In this document: positions 58,133-64,000 of the stretch, piece by piece
Numbering within the stretch: the stretch's first letter is position 1
How the letters are laid out: every line of letters starts with the position of its first letter
Translations under genes and position numbers: made by a program
Notes under the pieces: generated by a model
Databases searched by the model: none
Told to the model about the DNA's origin: nothing
Seen by the model: the letters and a program-made list of their open reading frames with translations, nothing else
Assembly: GCA_963734015.1 (NCBI GenBank)
Contig: CAVTFG010000014.1
Coordinates: 186,001-250,000 of the forward strand
DNA from: JALZKA01 sp963734015
GTDB lineage: Bacteria > Actinomycetota > Thermoleophilia > Solirubrobacterales > 70-9
DNA: 64,000 nucleotides
Direction of reading: 5' to 3'

Positions 58133-58983
58133 GCGACAAGCGAGGGATGGGGCGCGGACTGGCCGCGATCCTGCCGCAGCCCGGCGAGGTCTCCGAGCCG
58201 GCCCTTCGTCAGGTCCCGACCAAGCTCGTCCTGCCGAATCCAGAGCAGCCGCGCCGGCGCTTCGACGCCGACTCGATCTCGGCCCTCGCCGAGTCGCTGC
58301 GGAGCGCCGGGGTGATCCAGCCGCTGATCGTGCGCCCGCTCACCGACGGGCGCTACGAGATCATCGCCGGCGAGCGCCGCTGGCGCGCCGCGACCGAGGC
58401 CGGCCTGGAGACCGTTCCCGTGATCCTGCGAGACGAGGACGAGGGCGAGCGCATGCAGACCGCGCTGATCGAGAACGTGGCCCGCGAACAGCTCAACCCG
58501 GTCGACGAGGCCCGTGCCTGCGCGACGCTCGTGGAGGACCTGGGGCTGACCAAGGAGGAGCTCGGCAAGCGCCTCGGGCGCAGCCGTGCCTCGCTTTCGA
58601 ACCTGATCCGGATCCTCGACCTGCCCGACGAGGCGCTCGGCCTGCTCGAGAGCGGCGAGCTCAGCGAGGGCCACGGCCGCGCGATCCTGATCGCCAAGTC
58701 GGCCGACGCCCGCCGCATGCTCGCCCGCGACGCGGCCCGCAACGGCTGGTCGGTCCGCGAGACCGAGCGCCGCGCGAACGAGGGCGGCAAGGGCCGGCCC
58801 AGGCTGAAGGCGGTGCCCGACCCCGACCTGGTCGCGGCGCTCGCGCAGGCCGAAGAGGCACTCGAGTCGGCGCTCGGCCACGGCGTCCGGGTCCGCGCGA
58901 CCGGCAAGCGGGGCGCGCTGCAGGCCGAGCTGCGGTTCGACGACCTCGACGAGCTGCTCGAGTTCGCGAAGCGGCGCCAGTGA
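58129..58983 (+). CDS. parB: Chromosome partitioning protein ParB
   Basis: 284 residues. N-terminal GMGRGLAAILPQ (ParA-stimulating Arg), CTPase box LVLPNPEQPRRRF, IIAGERRWRAATEAGL (GERRxRA), ALIENVAREQLNPVDEARAC, helix-turn-helix LTKEELGKRLGRSRASLSNL and SEGHGRAIL, then a C-terminal dimerisation domain LQAELRFDDLDELLEFA. It loads at parS and spreads as a clamp. ATG 58129 also begins ATGAGCGAC. Its TGA is the first codon of two-hairpin repeat copy 4. Confidence 0.96.
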   Translation: MSDKRGMGRGLAAILPQPGEVSEPALRQVPTKLVLPNPEQPRRRFDADSISALAESLRSAGVIQPLIVRPLTDGRYEIIAGERRWRAATEAGLETVPVILRDEDEGERMQTALIENVAREQLNPVDEARACATLVEDLGLTKEELGKRLGRSRASLSNLIRILDLPDEALGLLESGELSEGHGRAILIAKSADARRMLARDAARNGWSVRETERRANEGGKGRPRLKAVPDPDLVAALAQAEEALESALGHGVRVRATGKRGALQAELRFDDLDELLEFAKRRQ

Positions 58984-59029
58984 GGCGGAGCCCGTAGGGC
59001 GAAGCCGAGCCCCGGCGTTGTTGAGCCGG
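58981..59029 (+). repeat. Two-hairpin repeat, copy 4 (covarying)
   Basis: 49 nt starting at the parB TGA: TGAGGCGGAGCCCG-TAGGGCGAAGCC-GAGCCCCGGCG-TTGTTGAGCCGG. The stems change together relative to copies 2 and 3: GCCC-GTA-GGGC replaces GTCC/GGAC, and CCGGC-GTTGTTGA-GCCGG replaces CCGCC/GGCGG. Confidence 0.78.
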
Positions 59030-59034
59030 CTGAT

Positions 59035-59433
59035 CTACGGCCACAGGTCCGAGTCGGCGACCTCGAGCAGGTTGCCGGCCGGGTCCTTGAAGTAGAACGA
59101 GCGCCGCCCCTCCGACCACTCGTGGTCGTGGGTGATCTCGACGCCCCGCCCGGCGAGCCGTTCGCGCACCTCGTCGTAGGCGCCGGGCTCGGCGAGGAAG
59201 CAGACATGCCCGCGGCCGTCGGCGCCGTGGTCGGCGACCGGCCCGTCGCGCTCGGCGACCAGGTCGCGGTCGAAGAGCAGCAGGACGCCGGCGCCCAGGC
59301 GATACGCGGTCCCGTCGTCCCAGCCCGCGACCCGTCGCATCCCGAGCGTCTCGTCGTAGAAGCGCAACACCTCGTCGCGCGCCGAGTGCGGGTAATAGAG
59401 CGCGGTCTCGAGGACGCCGGCGACGCCGTCCAT
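59035..59433 (-). CDS. VOC family (glyoxalase/dioxygenase-like) protein
   Basis: 132 residues, two beta-alpha-beta3 modules: LETALYYPHSARDEVLRFYD, ETLGMRRVAGWDDGTAYRLG, GRGHVCFLAEPGAYDEV and SFYFKDPAGNLLEVADSDLW. The closing D-P-x-G-N-x2-E is the typical VOC metal-site strand. Reaction unknown. ATG 59433 overlaps the pdxH stop (TGATG), so the two are co-translated. Confidence 0.82.
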   Translation of the reverse strand: MDGVAGVLETALYYPHSARDEVLRFYDETLGMRRVAGWDDGTAYRLGAGVLLLFDRDLVAERDGPVADHGADGRGHVCFLAEPGAYDEVRERLAGRGVEITHDHEWSEGRRSFYFKDPAGNLLEVADSDLWP

Positions 59434-60051
59434 CAGGGCCCCAGCCGTTCGATCGCCCAGCCGTCGCCCTTGCGCGTGTAGCGGAAGCGGTCGTGCATCC
59501 GCGCGACCTGCCCCTGCCAGAACTCGACCTCCGAGTGGCGCACCAGATACCCGCCCCAGTGCGGCGGGCGGGCGATCTCGCCCTCGCCGAAGCGCTCCTC
59601 CACCTCGTGGAGCCGCGCGTCGAGCTCCGCCCGGTCGCGAAGCGGACGGCTCTGGGGCGAAGCCCAGGCGCCGAGCTGCGAGTCCCGCGGCCGGGTGGCG
59701 AAGTAGGCGTCGGACTCGGCGTCCGTCCAGCGGTTCCACGGCGCCGCGGATCCGGACCTGCCGGTCGACCTCGCGCCAGTAGAGGATCAGCGCCGCGCGG
59801 GCGCCCGCCCCGATCTGCTGCGCCTTTGCCGACTCGCGGTTCGTGAAGAACCGGAACCCGTCCGCGCCGAAGCCCTTGAGCAGGACCATCCGCGCGTCCG
59901 GGGCACCATCGGCGTCGACGGTCGCGAGCGTCATCGCGTCGCAGAGCGGCACCTCGCGCTCGGCCAGCTCCCACCACGCGGCGAACTGCGCGATGGGGTC
60001 GTCGGCCAGCATCGCGCGGTCCAGCGGCGGCATGTCGGGACGGCGCGGCAT
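59433..60051 (-). CDS. pdxH: Pyridoxamine 5'-phosphate oxidase, one frame break
   Basis: About 205 residues. FMN enzyme making pyridoxal 5'-phosphate. Motifs: PDARMVLLKGFGADGFRFFT (FMN Arg/Lys), NRESAKAQQI, LILYWREVDRQVRIRG, RPRDSQLGAWASPQS, and the PdxH signature VEFWQGQVARMHDRFRYTR close to the end. Frame breaks at CC 59727-59728; removing one base gives EPLTDAESDAYFATRP. ATG 60051. N-terminal PPLDRAMLADDPIAQFAAWW is normal for the family. Confidence 0.9.
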
Positions 60052-60090
60052 CGCGTCCGGAGGCTATCCCGCCGTGTGCACGGCGTCTCC

Positions 60091-60096
60091 TAGAAT
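60091..60096 (+). promoter_or_regulatory. Candidate -10 box for tRNA-Ile (TAGAAT)
   Basis: TAGAAT ends 10 bases before the mature tRNA 5' end, the right distance for transcription to begin just upstream of it. No clear -35. Confidence 0.45.
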
Positions 60097-60106
60097 GCTC
60101 GGTCCC

Positions 60107-60180
60107 GGGCGATTAGCTCAGTTGGTTAGAGCGCGTCTCTGATAAGGACGAGGTCCGTGGTTCGAATCCACGATCGCCCA
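60107..60180 (+). tRNA. tRNA-Ile (anticodon GAT)
   Basis: Complete cloverleaf: acceptor GGGCGAT/ATCGCCC, D arm with AGCTCAGTTGGTTAGAGC, anticodon stem CGTCT/GGACG with loop CTGATAA (GAT at 60141-60143), T arm CCGTGG-TTCGAAT-CCACG. Discriminator A at 60180; the 3' CCA is not encoded (ACTT follows). Confidence 0.97.
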
Positions 60181-60204
60181 CTTCCTCCCGCGGGAAAGCT
60201 GCCC

Positions 60205-60939
60205 TCAACCTCGTCCGTGGTACACGGACTCGACGTTCGTGCCGTCGGGGTCGATCACGAACGCGCCGTAGTAGCCCGGGTGGTAGTCGGGTCGCTCGCC
60301 GGGCGCGCCGTTGGTGCGATAGCCCGCGGCGAGCGCGCCGGCGTGGAAGCCGTCCACCGTCCGGCGGTTCGGAGCGGGGAACGCCATGTGGAGGTTCCGG
60401 GTCGGGGCGCGGCCGTCGGCGACCAGGGAGAAGGTCGCGAACGCGCCCCTGAACGGCCGGCGCGATCCCTGGCTTGCGCCGCGGCGGATGCCGAGGTGCG
60501 GTCCCAACGCGCCGTAGAACGCCGCCGCCCGGTCCAGGTTCTCGACGCCGATCCAGAGATGGTCGATCCAGTTCCCGGGTCGAACGTCGGAGTGGTGGAC
60601 GGCTTCCGCGCTGTTGCCGTCGGGATCGAGCAGGAACGCCCCGTAGTAGTCCGCCGTGTACTCCGGTCGCTCCCCGGGCTCGCCGTCCGAGGCGTAGCCT
60701 GCGTCGGTCCCCGCTCGCCAGAAGGCATCGACGTGCTCGCGCGTCGGCGCCACGAAACCGGCGTGGAGCCCGCTCGTCGGGGGACGGTCGCCGTCCGCTT
60801 GGGCGATCGAGAAGTCGTCCCACTCGGTGAAGGCGTCTCCCACATCGCCGGCGGGGATCCCGAGCACGCCGAGCACGGTGTCGTAGAACCGAGCCGATTC
60901 CTCGCGCTCCCTGACTCGGATCGTCACATGGTCGAACAT
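60205..60939 (-). CDS. Two-domain VOC family protein
   Basis: About 244 residues from ATG 60939. Two tandem VOC domains: FDHVTIRVREREESARFYDT ... YYGAFLLDPDGNSAEAVHH, and IDHLWIGVENLDRAAAFYGA ... YYGAFVIDPDGTNVESVYH. Each half keeps the closing D-P-D-G-x2-x-E strand, so two metal sites are possible. This looks like an internal duplication. Reaction unknown. An upstream in-frame start at 61005 is less likely, since homology begins at the Met used. Confidence 0.8.
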   Translation of the reverse strand: MFDHVTIRVREREESARFYDTVLGVLGIPAGDVGDAFTEWDDFSIAQADGDRPPTSGLHAGFVAPTREHVDAFWRAGTDAGYASDGEPGERPEYTADYYGAFLLDPDGNSAEAVHHSDVRPGNWIDHLWIGVENLDRAAAFYGALGPHLGIRRGASQGSRRPFRGAFATFSLVADGRAPTRNLHMAFPAPNRRTVDGFHAGALAAGYRTNGAPGERPDYHPGYYGAFVIDPDGTNVESVYHGRG

Positions 60940-61028
60940 CGCGCTGCTGATTCTTATTCCATCGCCCGACCGCTGAATTCCCGCCGTCCGGTGGGTCTTA
61001 GTCATGAACGAGTGATTGGAGTCGCAGA

Positions 61029-63241
61029 ATGATCGAGCGACTGACCGCGCGGTGCAGCCGCCGCCCCTGGCTCGTCCTCGCGAGCTGGGCCATCCTCGTG
61101 ATCGCTGCGGGTGGGATCAACGCGGCGTTCCTGGGCGATGCGCTCTCGGGCGACGAGGAGGTCACGAGCGACACCGAGTCGCGACGCGCGGACGAGTTGC
61201 GTGCCGCGCGCCAGCCCGCGGGGGGATCCTCCGGCGGGGTCGACGCCAGCGAAGTCGTCGTTCTGCGCTCCGATACCGCGACGGTCGCGGATCCCGGCTT
61301 CAGGGCCGGCGCCGTCGCGCTCGCAGCCGACCTGCGCCGGGCGGGCGCAACCGAGGTGACGACGTTCTACGACACGGGCTCCGAGCGGCTGGTCTCGGCC
61401 GACCGAGACGCCACCGCGATGCTGGTCGCGCTCGGCCCGGACGCAGAGGACTCGATCGAGGATGTGGTGGAAGCCGTCGAGGCGACCAACGGCCGCGGCG
61501 GGCTCGAGGCGGCGATCACCGGCGAGGAGACGCTCGACGCCGACTTCTCGACGCTCGCCGGGGAGGACCTCAAGAACGGCGAGCTCAAGTTCGGGCTGCC
61601 GGCGGCGCTGATCGTTCTCCTGATCGTCTTCGGCTCCGTCCTCGCGGGCGTGATCCCGATGCTGATGGCGCTGGTCTCCATCGCCGTGGCGCTGGCGCTC
61701 GTCGCAATCGTCGGGCAGGCCTTCCCGCTCTCGGTGTTCGCCACGAACATGCTCACCGGGATGGGGCTCGCCCTGGGGATCGACTACTCGCTGTTCGTCC
61801 TCTCCCGCTATCGCGAAGAGCGCTCGCACGGGCGCGAGAGGCTGGACGCGATTGGCGCCGTTGGCGCCACCGCCAGCCGTGCGGTGCTGTTCAGCGGCAT
61901 CGCGTTCACCCTCGCGATGGTCGGGCTGCTGCTCGTGCCGAGCACGATCATGCGCAGCCTCGCCACGGGTGCGATAACCGTCGGCATCACGTCGGTGGCG
62001 ACGGCGCTCACGCTCCTGCCGGCGCTGCTCGGCCTGCTGGGCGACCGCGTGAATGCCTGGCGCCTGCCGGTGTTCGGACGGATGGCGACCCGCGAGGAGA
62101 GCCCGTTCTGGTCACGTGTGGTCCGCGCGGTGATGAGGCGGCCCGTGGTCAGCCTCGTGCTCTCGACCGCAGCGCTCCTCGTGATGGCCACGCCGATCCT
62201 GGCCCTGCGCTCCGGCGAGGCCGGTGTGAGCACACTGCCCGACCGCCTCGCCGCGAAGCAGGGCTACGAGGCGCTCAACGCCGAGTTCCCGGGCGAGACC
62301 ACGGCCCCGGTCGAGGTGGTGATCGCGGCCGACGGCGACTCCCCGGCAGTCGCCGCCGGGATCGAGCGGCTCCGCTCCGGCGAGCCCTCGACGAGGTGCT
62401 CGGGTTGGCGGACGCATCGGTGGAACGGGGCCCCGAGTTGACGGTGCTGACGGTGCCGATCCGGGGCGACGCGCTCGACGACGACGCGGTCGATGCCGTG
62501 CGCGAGCTTCGCGCGGAGCAAATCCCCGCGGCGTTCGGCGAAGGCGGGCCGGAGGTTCTCGTAGCGGGCGACACGGCCGAGGGAATCGACGAATCGGACA
62601 CGATGACCAGCTGGCTCCCGGCGGTGTTCGCCTTCGTCCTCGGGCTCAGCTTCGTGCTGCTCACGATCGCGTTCCGCTCTCTCGTGGTCGCGGCGAAGGC
62701 GATCGCGGCGAACCTGCTGTCGGTCGGGGCCGCCTACGGCCTGCTCGTCCTCGTCTTCCAGGAGGGGTTCGGCAACGAGCTCTTCGGCTTCCCCCAGGTC
62801 GACACGATCGAGGCGTGGGTGCCGCTGTTCCTGTTCGCGGTGCTGTTCGGGCTGTCGATGGACTACCACGTGTTCCTGCTGAGCAGAATCCGTGAGCGCT
62901 ACAGCCAGACCGGCGACAACAGCGAGGCGATCGCCTACGGCGTCGGCTCGACCGGCCGGATCATCACCGGCGCCGCGCTGATCATCATCGCCGTCTTCAG
63001 CGGCTTCGCCCGCGGCGACCTGGTGATGTTCCAGCAGATGGGATTCGGCGTGGCGGTCGCTCTGCTGCTCGACGCAACCCTCGTCCGCCTGGTCCTCCTG
63101 CCGGCCGCGATGGAGCTGCTCGGCGATCGCAACTGGTATTTGCCGAGCTGGCTCAGCTGGCTTCCCGACGTTCGCGTGGAGGGGCCTCGGAGCTCGCCGC
63201 CCGCTCGAGCGCCGCGAACGTCTGGGTCATCCAGCTCGTGA
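61029..63241 (+). CDS. MMPL-family membrane transporter, one frame break
   Basis: About 737 residues, RND/MMPL superfamily, twelve helices in two halves. First half: RRPWLVLASWAILVIAAGGI, outer domain, GLPAALIVLLIVFGSVLAGV, LTGMGLALGIDYSLFVLSRY (Asp/Tyr proton relay). Second half: FVLGLSFVLLTIAFRSLVVA, FAVLFGLSMDYHVFLLSRIR, GSTGRIITGAALIIIAVFSG. Such proteins export lipids or wall precursors. Frame breaks near 62381-62388, where one base appears to be missing rather than extra. ATG 61029; the 3' end overlaps the opposed SRPBCC gene by 89 bases. Confidence 0.88.
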
Positions 63242-63608
63242 AGTATCGGCGCCCGGCGACCACGTCGAAGACGCGATAGCTCACGCCCATCGGGTCCATC
63301 CCCATCTCGCCCGCGACGAAGGTGCCGCTCTGCGCCTCGGTCAGCTCGAAGCGAACGAACGTGCCGGTGTTGAGGCAGCGGATCGCGAGGTTCTTGCAGT
63401 CCTCGAGTTGCTCGACCCGCAGATTCATGTGCTCACGCCCCAACGGCGTCTTGACCACCTCCCGGTAGGTGCACCCCTCGCTGAGCCCCTCGCATTCGAC
63501 CTCGACGATCCGGGGCCACCACTCCGGATGGCGCTCCACGTCGGAGACCAGCTCCCAGATCCGCTGGACTGGCGCGTCGATGAAGGCCTCCTGCCTCGTG
63601 TGCGACAC
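63153..63608 (-). CDS. SRPBCC (polyketide cyclase/START-like) family protein
   Basis: 151 residues. RQEAFIDAPVQRIWELVSDV, ERHPEWWPRIVEVECEG, VSYRVFDVVAGRRYFTSWM follow the ligand-binding helix-grip pattern of SRPBCC domains (IxAPxxxVWxxxxD...W). Ligand unknown. GTG 63608. The last 30 or so codons overlap the MMPL gene on the other strand; the C-terminal residues (SEAPPRERREAS) look unstructured, so the overlap costs little. Confidence 0.8.
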   Translation of the reverse strand: MSHTRQEAFIDAPVQRIWELVSDVERHPEWWPRIVEVECEGLSEGCTYREVVKTPLGREHMNLRVEQLEDCKNLAIRCLNTGTFVRFELTEAQSGTFVAGEMGMDPMGVSYRVFDVVAGRRYFTSWMTQTFAALERAASSEAPPRERREAS

Positions 63609-63656
63609 GCCCGTGATTCTCGCTCATACGGCACGGAGCCGCCCGAAACCCGCACC

Positions 63657-63662
63657 TATACT
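63657..63662 (+). promoter_or_regulatory. Candidate -10 box (TATACT)
   Basis: TATACT three bases before ATG 63666. If real, transcription starts after that ATG and the next start codons (GTG 63693 or ATG 63702) would be used. Confidence 0.4.
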
Positions 63663-63665
63663 CCG

Positions 63666-64000
63666 ATGAGTGAGCCCTCGGGGTGCGAACTAGTGCAGCA
63701 GATGCAGATTTACGGCGTCAGCTTCGACATGGTCGGCAAGCAGCCGATCGTGCTGCTGAAGACGTCCGACGGCAACCGCTTCCTGCCGATCTGGATCGGC
63801 CACCCCGAGGCTGCCGCGATCCTGATGCGCCTCCAGGGCGCCTCGACGCCACGCCCGATGACTCACGACCTGCTGATGGACCTGCTCGAGCAGCTCGACG
63901 CGAAATGCGAGCGCGTCTCGGTCACCGAGCTTCGCGACAACACGTTCTATGCCTCCATCACGATCTCGGTCAACGGCTCGGAGATCGAGATCGACTCGCG
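63666..64000 (+). CDS. Bifunctional nuclease (BFN/DUF151) family protein, 3' partial
   Basis: At least 111 residues to the window edge. The BFN/DUF151 domain is evident: MQIYGVSFDMVGKQPIVLLK, RFLPIWIGHPEAAAILMRLQ, RPMTHDLLMDLLEQL, LRDNTFYASITISVNG. Family members are nuclease-like proteins first described in plants; the bacterial role is unclear. The start is uncertain: ATG 63666, GTG 63693 or ATG 63702. Homology begins at the last, and the TATACT box just before 63666 argues for one of the downstream starts. Confidence 0.85.
   Translation, partial: MSEPSGCELVQQMQIYGVSFDMVGKQPIVLLKTSDGNRFLPIWIGHPEAAAILMRLQGASTPRPMTHDLLMDLLEQLDAKCERVSVTELRDNTFYASITISVNGSEIEIDS

Overview
High-GC window (roughly 70% G+C by eye) from an actinobacterium. 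A PASTA kinase/PBP/RodA/PP2C/FHA cluster beside the replication origin, ParAB, and many GTG/TTG and overlapping starts support this. The secreted fragment at the left edge ends in an Ig-like repeat that I associate with Thermoleophilia (Solirubrobacterales); that placement is inference from memory. The right half is the chromosomal origin neighbourhood: gyrA-gyrB-dciA-recF-dnaN-dnaA on the minus strand, then rpmH-rnpA-yidD-yidC-jag-rsmG and parA-parB on the plus strand.

Layout. 1-6.3 kb: partial secreted peptidase, CDP-alcohol phosphatidyltransferase, metF, an alpha/beta-hydrolase, a DUF3105 protein and a secreted PGRP-type amidase. 6.3-24.9 kb: surface-polysaccharide genes (methyltransferase, FemAB-like acyltransferase, sugar-phosphate transferase, four glycosyltransferases, flippase, polymerase, UDP-sugar 4,6-dehydratase, two LytR_C-type membrane proteins), interrupted by a lactate/malate dehydrogenase and a succinate-semialdehyde dehydrogenase. 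25-30.4 kb: DedA, UppP, purM, a DJ-1/PfpI protein, a receptor-like Ser/Thr kinase and an Asp-rich secreted protein. 30.4-40.4 kb: ddl-pknB-pbpA-rodA-pstP-fhaB-fhaA plus a polytopic kinase, the cell-wall growth and division module. 40.5-43.6 kb: membrane protein, pheA, HNH endonuclease, cupin. 43.6-59 kb: origin region. 59-64 kb: VOC protein, pdxH, tRNA-Ile, two-domain VOC protein, MMPL transporter, SRPBCC protein and the start of a bifunctional-nuclease gene.

Two families of short repeats are not explained by the genes. The first is a leader of about 45 nt that begins ATGAGCGAC (once GTGAGCGAC). It occurs in seven clear copies, six of them directly before a start codon (LytR_C protein, a GT4, pknB, pstP, pheA, parA). 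Each copy holds a short ORF whose stop lies at or just before the downstream start, plus two potential hairpins, the second overlapping the likely ribosome-binding site. The second family is a 49-50 nt element with two hairpins in four copies, one of which carries compensatory changes in both stems.

Sixteen positions in thirteen otherwise intact genes (including essential gyrB) need a one-base correction to restore frame. Fifteen are an excess base, mostly in short G/C runs, so sequencing or assembly error is more likely than gene decay. I annotate these genes as CDS and state where the frame breaks.
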